Source of the DNA: Limenecus sp048360435
GTDB taxonomy: Bacteria; Cyanobacteriota; Vampirovibrionia; Gastranaerophilales; Gastranaerophilaceae
NCBI GenBank assembly: GCA_048360435.1
Contig: DBGCOP010000038.1
Span: 5,570 to 69,569, forward strand
DNA length: 64,000 bases
Reading direction: 5' to 3'
Part shown: piece after piece, positions 1 through 7,996 of the stretch
Position numbering within the stretch: position 1 is the first letter of the stretch
Layout: every line of letters starts with the position of its first letter
The notes under the pieces: generated by a model
The model's database searches: none
What the model was told of the DNA's origin: nothing
What the model saw: the letters and a program-made list of their open reading frames with translations, nothing else
Program-made: the position numbers and the translations under genes

Positions 1-708
1 GGTTGTGACCGCAAGAAGTCTCTGGACACGGGCTTCTTCATTATCTGAAAAGGTTCTGTGAAAGACCTGTGATTCTAATCGGGCAAGACGTTTGGAGGGA
101 GTCTCGTTTGTGTATCTTTTACCAAACAGGCTCTTTTCCAAAATGTCCAGATCATAGCTCTGACCTGCATAATTGCCCACAGTATCATTTTCTGATTCAC
201 GGCTGTCAACAGTATTTGACTGAACTTCACGAATACGGTTTTTGGAATTTTCATAGCTGTAATAGTTGTAATTAGACGTTTGGTCTTCGAAAAAGTTCGT
301 GTCGTCATAGCCCTTTCCATAGTACTTTTCACCGTTCTCCAGTACTATTTCCTCTGTTGACGGGTCTATATCAGAAGCAGCAGTTTGCGTCCCTCCCAAA
401 AGTTTGCTGCGTAGAGCATCTACTCTTTCATTCAAAGAGGAGGTGCTTTCTTTTTTGAAAACCTGTTTTTCCAATCGTGAAAGTCTCAAATAGATATCTT
501 CGTTTGGATAACTTTTTTTAAATGTTTTTTCTTCAAGCTTATCGACTATTGGATATTTTATGCCTGCTTCTGCCTGAGGTCCTATGTCTTCTTTAAGCAA
601 CTCAATATCCATATATCTGTTTTCTGCGGCAAGAACCAAACCTGACAATAGGATAAAAGCTGCAAGAAAAAGTATAATTTTTTTTATTAATCCCGAAAAT
701 TTTTCCAT
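1..708 (-). CDS. Secreted repeat protein, 3' end beyond window (partial)
   Basis: An open frame on the minus strand begins with ATG at 708 and continues without a stop to base 1, giving 236 codons. It opens with a signal-peptide-like segment: KK at residues 9-10, then a hydrophobic run ending LVLAAEN near residue 29. The mature part carries a recurring module of about 35-40 residues. Each copy has a Y-x-N-E-like turn, then RL-x-RLE-x-QVF: LSRLEKQVF in the first copy and LARLESQVF in a second copy near the window edge. Between them lies a Ser/Asn/Tyr-rich linker. I do not recognise a function. The module looks like an envelope or surface-associated helical repeat, which is inference. The gene is divergent from the Gly-rich prepilin-like gene at 1140. 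Confidence 0.75.
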   Translation of the reverse strand, partial: MEKFSGLIKKIILFLAAFILLSGLVLAAENRYMDIELLKEDIGPQAEAGIKYPIVDKLEEKTFKKSYPNEDIYLRLSRLEKQVFKKESTSSLNERVDALRSKLLGGTQTAASDIDPSTEEIVLENGEKYYGKGYDDTNFFEDQTSNYNYYSYENSKNRIREVQSNTVDSRESENDTVGNYAGQSYDLDILEKSLFGKRYTNETPSKRLARLESQVFHRTFSDNEEARVQRLLAVTT

Positions 709-1139
709 AACAAAGACCCTACAAAATTATCCATTTCAAACTTAAAATCTTTGTTCGGCGGCCTCAATTCTCCTGTGATAAAGCTTTTCAGCAAAAATTT
801 AGTCTTAAAAACATTGTGCTTTAGTCTAATGAAAAGGTCATTTTGCCAAAATTAAGGCTTTTTATATACTGTGCCTTTGGCTAATACTTTGGAAAATATG
901 TTTTAATAAAAATAATCTGAATTATAATAAAATTTTTTATTACATTTCTTAATAAACGAGAATGTTGTTAAAAAATGTAAAGTTAAATTTCAAGAAAAAG
1001 CTTTACAGCCCAAACCCAGTCATAATAACATTTCTGATAGTATAGTATAGGTGAAGCTCAAGTTATAAAAAATAGTAAATAAAAGACTCCACGGCTAGGT
1101 ATTATAAAAAAAGATACCCAAAAATGTTAAGGAGTCACG
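709..1139. promoter_or_regulatory. 431-nt divergent intergenic region
   Basis: This AT-rich stretch separates two divergent genes and must hold both promoters. I see no convincing ORF or RNA gene in it. The last 55 nt before the ATG at 1140 can fold into a nested hairpin, listed separately. I could not single out a clear -35/-10 pair for either side. Confidence 0.4.
1085..1136 (+). promoter_or_regulatory. Nested hairpin that can sequester the SD of the 1140 gene
   Basis: GACTCC (1085-1090) is perfectly complementary to GGAGTC (1131-1136), which contains the SD of the gene starting at 1140. Inside it GGTAT (1098-1102) can pair with ATACC (1114-1118). Pairing would hide the ribosome binding site. 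The complementarity is directly visible; a regulatory role is inference. It does not match any riboswitch consensus I know. Confidence 0.4.
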
Positions 1140-3020
1140 ATGTATAAAAAATTGAAAAGCGGTTTTTCTCTTGCAGAAGCGTTGATAACATTGCTTATCG
1201 TGTGTCTTATTACGCTGGCATCAATTCCAATATTGACAAAAAAGAGAAGAAACCTTGCGGATAGCGAACATGGCAAATATGAATGTACTATGGATACAAT
1301 CTTTGAAGAACAGAAAGATGGTACATTGGTGCCTGTTTATAAATACAAAGAAAGATATTCTCAAACTACGGACAAGTGGACTTATGTTAACTCATGTAAA
1401 TTTACACCTCCTCCTCAAGCAAGGAATTTTGCTTTCACTGTGATTGGCGGAGGCGGAGGCGGAGGCGATGCAATGTCTTCATATACAGAATATATTAATA
1501 AAACAAGTGCGATAGAAGATACTTTCACTCCTGAATTCAGTGATTATTACGATATAGATATTGTTTCAGGCGGCGGAGGCGGTGCAGATGGCACATATTC
1601 CCATAAAGACAGATATCAGCCTATGTGTGGCGGAGCAGGCGGTTCAGGTGCCAGAATAGTAGGTGTTGTTTATCTTACAAAAGGAACTATTTATGACTAC
1701 CAAGTCGGAGGAGGTGGCAGTGTAGCTTATGGCGGTTACAGAGATTCTTCCAAAAGAGCCGGCTCAGGTGGCAGTTCATATTTTAAGGATCGGGGGGATA
1801 ATGTAAATTTTGAAGTTTCAGGTGGAGAAGGCGGTCAAACTCATAATGGCGGTTATAGAAAACGCCAATGGGGTGGAGGTGTAGGCAGCGGAGGTTCTGT
1901 TATTAATGCGAGAGGTGCAAGAGGTGTCCCTACAAAACAACAGGGGCAAGCTGCACCAAACAATAGAGCTGCGAATGCTCCAGATGGTAATTATTATCGT
2001 GCGTTTACAGATTATGGTGCAGGACGTGGAGGATTTGGCGGTTGCAAATATGGGTACCGAGGAACAGGTATTGCAGGTGATTCTGAATGGAGCAATTCTA
2101 ATCCTGTCGGACCAGTTTTTAACAGTGGACAGAATGTACCTGAAGCGGGGCATGCAGGAAAGCTTAAATTGTCATTATCAAAAAAATACCACGGTACTGC
2201 CGGAAAGAGTGCAATTCCCGTAACAACTTTCATTCCTTCTATACCAAGCAAGGTAAAAATAAATATTACAATAGGCAGAGGCGGTGCGCCCGGAAGCAAC
2301 GGAGAAAACTCAATTGTTGAATTTAATTCTATTGTTGGTACCGGGCTCACTGAAAGACGTATTGTTGGTGCATTTGGTGCAGGTGGAATCAAAAATGAAA
2401 ATATTGCTGCTGCTGAAAACGGTGAAAATTCGGTTTGGACAGCTAAAGGTGGAGGAAAAGCCGGTTTTTGTCGTGCACGACAAGATAAACCAAGTGAAGA
2501 ATGTGAAGAGGTGCCTGTTTTTGAAAAAACTAACAATTGTATGGAGTTTCAATGTGCTTCCTCAGTAGATGATAAAGGTGAAGCACAAACTGAAACATAT
2601 CCTACTTATGATGATTTTAAAAAGACACTTAAAGATCCAGATACACTTGAGGACTATGGTTTGCCAATAACAGCATTGCAGGATGAAATATGGGCGAAAG
2701 TCAAGGAGGATTTGGAGCTGCCTGCTGATTTTCCTGATGTTTTTGCGAATTTGCAACGTACTGATGATGGTTGTTATAAAGCCAACACGATTGTTTATAA
2801 AAAGGCTTGTACTGCCTGGGAAACAAAACAAACCGGTACAGAAAAAGTCTGTAAAGAAGTTCCTCCGGGTCCAGCATCATGTGAAGATGCAGAGAACGGT
2901 GATCAGTATAATCAAGGAAATTACGGTGCTGGAGGCGGCGGGGGCAGCGGCAGTGAAACTCCCAATGTAGCCAGCAAAGGCGGATATGGTGCAAATGGTG
3001 CTGTTATTATTGAGTGGTAG
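1140..3020 (+). CDS. Large Gly-rich protein with prepilin-like N-terminus
   Basis: 626 residues; SD AAGGAG lies 5 nt before the ATG. The N-terminus is a type III/type IV prepilin signal: a short basic leader, then G|F-S-L-A-E-A at residues 8-14 with the conserved Glu, then a hydrophobic helix to about residue 31 followed by KKRR. A prepilin peptidase (PilD type) would be expected to cleave before Phe9. The rest is not a normal pilin. It has long Gly-rich tracts (GGGGGGG near residue 104, more through 160-320 and 590-620) interspersed with a Cys-containing domain around 430-570. The C-terminus is hydrophobic (AVIIEW). The Gly-rich repeats resemble those of secreted elastic or surface Gly-rich proteins. 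A role as an oversized minor pilin or adhesin is inference. A terminator follows at 3071. Confidence 0.8.
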   Translation: MYKKLKSGFSLAEALITLLIVCLITLASIPILTKKRRNLADSEHGKYECTMDTIFEEQKDGTLVPVYKYKERYSQTTDKWTYVNSCKFTPPPQARNFAFTVIGGGGGGGDAMSSYTEYINKTSAIEDTFTPEFSDYYDIDIVSGGGGGADGTYSHKDRYQPMCGGAGGSGARIVGVVYLTKGTIYDYQVGGGGSVAYGGYRDSSKRAGSGGSSYFKDRGDNVNFEVSGGEGGQTHNGGYRKRQWGGGVGSGGSVINARGARGVPTKQQGQAAPNNRAANAPDGNYYRAFTDYGAGRGGFGGCKYGYRGTGIAGDSEWSNSNPVGPVFNSGQNVPEAGHAGKLKLSLSKKYHGTAGKSAIPVTTFIPSIPSKVKINITIGRGGAPGSNGENSIVEFNSIVGTGLTERRIVGAFGAGGIKNENIAAAENGENSVWTAKGGGKAGFCRARQDKPSEECEEVPVFEKTNNCMEFQCASSVDDKGEAQTETYPTYDDFKKTLKDPDTLEDYGLPITALQDEIWAKVKEDLELPADFPDVFANLQRTDDGCYKANTIVYKKACTAWETKQTGTEKVCKEVPPGPASCEDAENGDQYNQGNYGAGGGGGSGSETPNVASKGGYGANGAVIIEW

Positions 3021-3070
3021 CCTTAAAAAAGTTCTAAACTCCTTATAGTTTAGATTATGCATGTGACTTT

Positions 3071-3102
3071 CCTCCAAATATAAAATATTTGGAGGTTTTT
3101 TT
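3071..3102 (+). terminator. Intrinsic terminator after the Gly-rich gene
   Basis: A perfect 10-bp stem, CCTCCAAATA (3071-3080) with TATTTGGAGG (3086-3095), has a 5-nt loop and is followed by seven T. It lies between convergent genes. The A-rich bases on the other side are limited, so it serves mainly the plus strand. Confidence 0.85.
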
Positions 3103-3116
3103 CTTTTATTAAAAGA

Positions 3117-4616
3117 TTAGCAGTATTTTTTTACTGTCTTATCAAGAAGAGCAACAAAAGTTTCTTCATACTTTTTGCAGTTTTCTTCGGATTTGGCTTC
3201 GAATCTGAGTGTGAAAACCGGTTCTGTGTTGCTCTGGCGAATCATTGCAAAGCCGTCTTCCAGAATAATTCTCATTCCGTCAAGAGTAATTATATCTTTT
3301 ATTTTTGTGCCGAAAAGATCAGGATTCTTTTCTACTTCTTTTTCCATATCTTCGAGCACTGGTTTTTTGAAATCGTTCGGGCAATGGAATCGAACTTCCT
3401 GAGATGTGCAGACACCATTGAAAGGTTCGAGCATATCTTCTATTTTGAAGTCAGGATTGTTCATTTTATGTTTTGCTATAATTTCTATAATTCTGCATCC
3501 GGCATAGACAGCATCATCAAAACCGTAATATCTGTCTTTGAAAAAAGTGTGTCCTGACATTTCGCCTGCGAGAATTGCATTTTCTTCTTTCATTTTTGCT
3601 TTGATGTAACCGTGTCCGGTTTTTGTCATGATAGCGTTTCCGCCCATTTTATTGATTGTGTCATAGAGGACCTGTGAGCATTTCACCTCTGACACAACAG
3701 CCGGACATTCACCTCTTCTTGCAAGAGGTTCAACGATGTCTGTTGCATAAATCAAAAGCAGCTTGTCGCCTGAAATGCTTCTGCCTTGAGAATCAACCAC
3801 GCCTATTCTGTCAGAATCACCGTCAAAAGCAAGGCCTATGTCTGCTTTTTCTTTTACCACTGTTTCTTTCAACGTTTTGAGTGTTTTTTCATCACTCGGG
3901 TTGGGGTGATGATTAGGGAAAGTTCCGTCAGGTTCTGTGAAAAGTTCAACAACTTCACAGCCCAGATCTTTATATAACTGTGGAGCAACAACGCCTGCGG
4001 TTGCATTCCCGCAGTCTGTGACTACTTTGATTCCTCTTCCGACAGAGGCAAATTTTTTCACTATACTTTCAGAATATTGTTCTATTATGTTGTATTTTTT
4101 GATAAAACCGTGTCTGACAGAAGTTTCTCTTGCGTTAAGTTCTGCCATTGCATATTTTTTTACTTCTTTTATTTGGTCTTCTGTTAGAGAGGCTTTGTTG
4201 AAGGTCATTTTCAACCCGTTATATTCACTCGGATTGTGGCTGGCTGTAACTATCAATGCGCCATTAACTTTCCCTTTTCCTATTATATTTTCAGGAATTT
4301 GTGCAAATTCTGAATAATATCCTAACGGAGTAGGAGCCATACCAAGGTTCAGAACATTTGCTCCTGTTGAGGTTACACCTTTTATAAGAGCTTCCGTCAA
4401 TGAAGGAGAGTGTGTTCTTGCATCCATTGTCACTGTAATCCACAAAGACTTTGCTTCGGTTTTTTCGTCGGGATTTGAATTTTTATTCAAATTCTCCAGA
4501 ACAAATTTTACATATCCTCTGCCGGCGAGATAAAAAATTTCTTCTGTTACATCTTCTCCATAGATGCCTCTGATATCATTTTTTCCGAATGCTCTAAAGT
4601 CCAGTGTCTTATCCAT
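3117..4616 (-). CDS. Phosphomannomutase/phosphoglucomutase family protein
   Basis: 499 residues, alpha-D-phosphohexomutase superfamily. It interconverts hexose 1- and 6-phosphates (mannose or glucose) to feed nucleotide-sugar and polysaccharide synthesis. Visible motifs: the phosphoserine loop TASHNPSEYNG near residues 123-133, the metal-binding loop DGDSDRIG near 265-272, and the C-terminal phosphate-binding loop RQSNTEP. An SD-like GGGAG precedes the start. The gene is divergent from the ABC permease at 4697 and convergent with the Gly-rich gene. Whether mannose or glucose phosphate is the main substrate cannot be read from sequence. GlmM is less likely because the active-site loop is TASHNP rather than the usual SASHNP. 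Confidence 0.9.
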   Translation of the reverse strand: MDKTLDFRAFGKNDIRGIYGEDVTEEIFYLAGRGYVKFVLENLNKNSNPDEKTEAKSLWITVTMDARTHSPSLTEALIKGVTSTGANVLNLGMAPTPLGYYSEFAQIPENIIGKGKVNGALIVTASHNPSEYNGLKMTFNKASLTEDQIKEVKKYAMAELNARETSVRHGFIKKYNIIEQYSESIVKKFASVGRGIKVVTDCGNATAGVVAPQLYKDLGCEVVELFTEPDGTFPNHHPNPSDEKTLKTLKETVVKEKADIGLAFDGDSDRIGVVDSQGRSISGDKLLLIYATDIVEPLARRGECPAVVSEVKCSQVLYDTINKMGGNAIMTKTGHGYIKAKMKEENAILAGEMSGHTFFKDRYYGFDDAVYAGCRIIEIIAKHKMNNPDFKIEDMLEPFNGVCTSQEVRFHCPNDFKKPVLEDMEKEVEKNPDLFGTKIKDIITLDGMRIILEDGFAMIRQSNTEPVFTLRFEAKSEENCKKYEETFVALLDKTVKKYC

Positions 4617-4684
4617 ATTCGCTCCCTTAATTATTTATTAAGTCTATTATTCCATAAAAAACTATAAAGGTAAAATCTATCTGT

Positions 4685-4690
4685 TATAAT
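4685..4690 (+). promoter_or_regulatory. -10 box 6 nt before the permease ATG (leaderless candidate)
   Basis: A consensus TATAAT ends 6 nt before the ATG at 4697, and no SD is present between. Transcription from this box would start at or next to the A of the ATG. No good -35 match is seen. Confidence 0.45.
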
Positions 4691-4696
4691 TAACTT

Positions 4697-5560
4697 ATGA
4701 AAAAAATCTTTGATGAAAACAGCTTGGGCAAGCTCTTTCTTCTGCCTGCTTTAATCGGAACGGGGATATTTATAGTTATTCCCGTAGTGTTTTCGTTTTA
4801 TTTGAGTTTTTGTAAATGGGATTTGCTTTCAGAAATTCAGTTTGTTGGTTTTGACAATTATATAGAACTTTTAACGGGTTATCAGTTTGGTTTGATAATG
4901 AAAAATACCTTTGTGTTTGCATTGTCAACGGCTGTTATTTCAATTTTGATTCCTCTGGTTTTGGCAGCTGCTTTGAACAATAAAATTCGAGGAACGGAGT
5001 TTTTTAAGACCGCTTATTTTTTACCTTTTATCACGCCTATGATTGTTGCTGCTATTGTTTGGGAGTGGATATTTGACCCTAATTTCGGATTGTTGAATTA
5101 TCTGCTCAAAACTAATATAAACTGGCTTTACGACGCAAACACGGCAATGATTGCGCTGATTATAGTTTCTTCCTGGAAAATGATAGGATATAACATGGTT
5201 ATTTTGCTTTCGGGTTTTTCTTCAATAAATCAGAATGTTTATGAATCTGCCAAAATTGACGGTGCAAATCCTGTGCAGACTTTTTTCAGAATAACGCTCC
5301 CTCTGTTGAGTCCGACTATATTTTTTGTTTTGATAATCACTACAATCTCATCTTTTCAGGTTTTTGATTTGATTTATCTTATGACACAGGGTGGACCAAT
5401 GGATTCTACGAATGTTCTTGTGTATTGGATTTACAAAAATGCGTTTGAATTTTTTAACATAGGGGGCGCATCTGCCGGAGCGTATATTTTATTTTTGATA
5501 ATTCTTATTTTGACAGCTTTGCAGTGGAAAATCAGAAAGAAATGGGTTTTTAACGAATAA
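4697..5560 (+). CDS. Sugar-type ABC transporter permease (MalF/UgpA family)
   Basis: 287 residues with six predicted membrane helices. The EAA loop of binding-protein-dependent permeases is visible at about residues 191-212 (ESAKIDGANPVQTF), the docking site for the ATPase. Family members form one half of the channel for sugars or glycerol-3-phosphate. The usual partners, a MalG-type second permease, a periplasmic binding protein and an ATPase, are not adjacent: the upstream gene is a mutase on the other strand and the downstream one is an unrelated decarboxylase. It is therefore an orphan here and may work with subunits encoded elsewhere. No SD is visible. Confidence 0.88.
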   Translation: MKKIFDENSLGKLFLLPALIGTGIFIVIPVVFSFYLSFCKWDLLSEIQFVGFDNYIELLTGYQFGLIMKNTFVFALSTAVISILIPLVLAAALNNKIRGTEFFKTAYFLPFITPMIVAAIVWEWIFDPNFGLLNYLLKTNINWLYDANTAMIALIIVSSWKMIGYNMVILLSGFSSINQNVYESAKIDGANPVQTFFRITLPLLSPTIFFVLIITTISSFQVFDLIYLMTQGGPMDSTNVLVYWIYKNAFEFFNIGGASAGAYILFLIILILTALQWKIRKKWVFNE

Positions 5561-5562
5561 TG

Positions 5563-5616
5563 AATATCTGTTTTAACTAATCCTGTTGAGGCTTAAATCC
5601 CGAACAAACAGATATT
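5563..5616 (+). promoter_or_regulatory. 11-bp inverted repeat in the leader of the decarboxylase gene
   Basis: AATATCTGTTT (5563-5573) and AAACAGATATT (5606-5616) are perfect complements separated by 32 nt, starting just after the permease stop codon. There is no T-run, so it is not a simple terminator. It could be a structured leader or an operator with two half-sites. The repeat is visible; its role is unknown. Confidence 0.45.
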
Positions 5617-5647
5617 AGTATGTGATAGTTGAAAAATCGGAGCGTGT

Positions 5648-7300
5648 ATGATGCTTGAAACTGTCACTGTGGGTGATTATTTAATCAGCGAACTTCAAAA
5701 AATAGGCATAACTGAGATTTTTGGTTTGCCTGGTGATTATAATTTTAATCTTATTGATTCTGTTGAAAAAAATCCTGATGTTAGGTGGATTGGCTGCACA
5801 AATGAACTTAATGCAGGATATGCGGCCGACGGATATGCCAGAGTAAAAGGCTATGGTGCTGTTTTAACAACTTTTGGTGTGGGTGAACTTTCTGCTATTA
5901 ATGCAGTGGCCGGAAGTTTTGCTGAAAATGTGCCTGTGATAATGATAGTCGGTGCACCTGAAACCAAATTTATAAGAGATTGTGTTTTAAAGCATCACAA
6001 CTTTATGGAACCTGATTATTTTGCTTTTGAAAGTGCATATTCAAATGTTGTACAATCCACTGCTTTTTTAGATTATGACAATCCAAAGGCTGAAATAGAC
6101 AGAGTTCTTGATATCTTTGTTAAAGAGAAAAAACCTGTTTATATAGCAGTTCCTGCGGATGTATGCTTATTCAAAATTAACAATGACTCAAAAATCAAAC
6201 AGCCTCAGAGTAATGAAGTGAATCTTCAAGAGTCGGTTGAATTTGCATATGGTTTGATAAAAAGAGCTCAGCATCCGATTGTTCTTGCAGATGCTTTGAT
6301 TGAGCGCAATCTTGCGGTAGAGAGTTTTGAAAAATTTATAGAAAACAGCGGTATTCCCGTAAGTTCTTTGGTCATGGGAAAGGGAATTGCTGACGAAAAT
6401 TCTGATTCATTTATCGGAACATATCTCGGGCATTTTATGAACAAAGAGGTTTATGACGCTGTCAATTCATCCGATTGTATTATATCTGTGGGTACGATTT
6501 TTTCAGATTTCAACACGTTCGGTTTTGATTTTGGATTTAATCCGTGTGATTTTATACAGATTTTGGGCTCTCACGTTATTATACAAAATCAGGTTTTTGA
6601 GGAGGTTTATATGAAAGACTTTTTGGAGACCCTCTCTGACAGGCTTGAGTATAGAACATTCTCAATTATAAAAAGTAAGTCTGATCTTGGTGAAGTAGGT
6701 ATAGAGGAGGAAAAGCCGCTTAATTTTGAATTTATTTTACCGAGGTTAGAAAAATTTATAAAATCCGGGGATTTGATTTTTGTTGATACAGGTGTTCTGG
6801 CTTTTGCTTCAGCTATGTTGACAATGCCTCGAAAGGCTGTTTTGTACAATCAGTTTTTGTGGGCTTCGATTGGTTGGGCTACGCCTGCTGTTTTTGGAGC
6901 TTCAATAGCTGTAAAAAATGAAGACAGAAGGGTTGTGCTTTTGACCGGCGAGGGGGCTCATCAGCTTACTGTTCAATCGCTCAGCAGTATGATATATCAT
7001 CGTTTGAAACCTGTGATAATTGTTTTGAATAACAAAGGATACACAATCGAAAGAGCACTTTCCAACACTCCGCAGGACAATTTTAATGATATAGCCGAAT
7101 GGGATTATACCAAGCTGCCCGAGGTTTTTAAAGGAAGTGTGTGGGCAGCAAAGGCTTCAACAAACAGGGAATTTGACAAGGTTTTGAAACTTGCTGAAAA
7201 AGAGTCTGAAAAACAAATGTGTTACATTGAAATCTTTACCGATAAAATGGATTTGCCTGTTCTTATGAAAAAATATATAGAATATGAAAAATCACACTAA
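5648..7300 (+). CDS. Thiamine-diphosphate decarboxylase (pyruvate/indolepyruvate decarboxylase family)
   Basis: 550 residues. The protein follows the PDC/IPDC fold: an N-terminal pyrimidine-binding domain, a central domain, and a C-terminal pyrophosphate domain with GEGAHQ around residue 434 and NNKGYTIE around 461-468. Catalytic residues of the family are present: Asp30 in GDYN, Glu53 in TNELNAGYAADGYAR, the His116-His117 pair and the Glu of GYTIE. This separates it from acetolactate synthase. It would decarboxylate a 2-oxo acid, pyruvate to acetaldehyde or an aromatic/branched substrate, in the cytosol. Pyruvate would imply ethanol fermentation. GGAG at 5639-5642 serves the tandem ATGs at 5648/5651. 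Its TAA overlaps the stop of gmk on the other strand. Confidence 0.88.
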   Translation: MMLETVTVGDYLISELQKIGITEIFGLPGDYNFNLIDSVEKNPDVRWIGCTNELNAGYAADGYARVKGYGAVLTTFGVGELSAINAVAGSFAENVPVIMIVGAPETKFIRDCVLKHHNFMEPDYFAFESAYSNVVQSTAFLDYDNPKAEIDRVLDIFVKEKKPVYIAVPADVCLFKINNDSKIKQPQSNEVNLQESVEFAYGLIKRAQHPIVLADALIERNLAVESFEKFIENSGIPVSSLVMGKGIADENSDSFIGTYLGHFMNKEVYDAVNSSDCIISVGTIFSDFNTFGFDFGFNPCDFIQILGSHVIIQNQVFEEVYMKDFLETLSDRLEYRTFSIIKSKSDLGEVGIEEEKPLNFEFILPRLEKFIKSGDLIFVDTGVLAFASAMLTMPRKAVLYNQFLWASIGWATPAVFGASIAVKNEDRRVVLLTGEGAHQLTVQSLSSMIYHRLKPVIIVLNNKGYTIERALSNTPQDNFNDIAEWDYTKLPEVFKGSVWAAKASTNREFDKVLKLAEKESEKQMCYIEIFTDKMDLPVLMKKYIEYEKSH

Positions 7301-7869
7301 TTTTTTTTAATAAATCCGTTAATGAGAGCCTCAAGCTCTTTGAGGGCTTTTTCAAGATCATCATTGACAACTTTGTAGTCGTAGTATTTTGAACATTCGA
7401 TTTCTCTGTATGCTTCGGCCAATCTGTTTTTTATGGCTTCTTCATCTTCGGTATTTCTGCCTCTGAGACGGTGTTCAAGTTCTTCTAAAGAGGGAGGAAG
7501 TATAAATATGAGTACGGAGTCAGGCAGTTTCTTTTTAATTTGCAAAGCACCTTTTGTTTCAATTTCAAGAATCAGATTTTCACCTTTGTTCAAGGTTTTT
7601 TCAACCCAGAGTTGTTTTGTTCCGTAGAAATTTCCGTTGAATTCAGCCCATTCAAGAAATTCACCATTTTCCACGGCTTTTTGAAAGTCTTGTTTGTTTG
7701 TGAAAAAGTAGTTTACACCGTCAATTTCACCGGGTCTGGGGTTTCTTGTTGTTGCAGAAATTGAAAGTTTCAAGTCAGGGTGTTGAACAAGCAGAGATTT
7801 CAGGAGAGTGCCCTTGCCTACACCTGATGAGCCTGATATGACGAATAATTTTCCTTTTTTCTTTTCCAT
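7297..7869 (-). CDS. gmk: Guanylate kinase
   Basis: 190 residues, normal family length. It phosphorylates GMP to GDP with ATP. The P-loop is GSSGVGKGT at residues 13-21, followed by the GMP-binding region with SATTRNPRPGE and the lid containing RGRNTEDEE. No SD is visible. A TATAAT on the minus strand (7885-7880) sits 10 nt before the ATG, so the leader would be only a few nucleotides. The stop codon shares the tetranucleotide CTAA at 7297-7300 with the stop of the convergent decarboxylase. It lacks the usual yloC or rpoZ neighbours. Confidence 0.95.
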   Translation of the reverse strand: MEKKKGKLFVISGSSGVGKGTLLKSLLVQHPDLKLSISATTRNPRPGEIDGVNYFFTNKQDFQKAVENGEFLEWAEFNGNFYGTKQLWVEKTLNKGENLILEIETKGALQIKKKLPDSVLIFILPPSLEELEHRLRGRNTEDEEAIKNRLAEAYREIECSKYYDYKVVNDDLEKALKELEALINGFIKKN

Positions 7870-7996
7870 ATTGTTAGAAATTATACATTAGATAAGAATA
7901 ATTTGCAGTATTAAAAAATATTATCTTAAACGGAAAATACGATAAAGTATTTTTTCTAAACAGTGCTACGTTCATACTGAAAAAGAAAAGATTAGT

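Noticed and set aside
2012..2536. 174-codon minus-strand ORF inside the Gly-rich gene
   Set aside because: It is the antisense of Gly/Pro-rich codons (GGN read backwards as NCC), which rarely give stops; no SD or family likeness.
3020..3070. Hairpin CTAAACTCC..GTTTAG as the terminator of the Gly-rich gene
   Set aside because: It has no T-run; the hairpin at 3071 with seven T is the better terminator.
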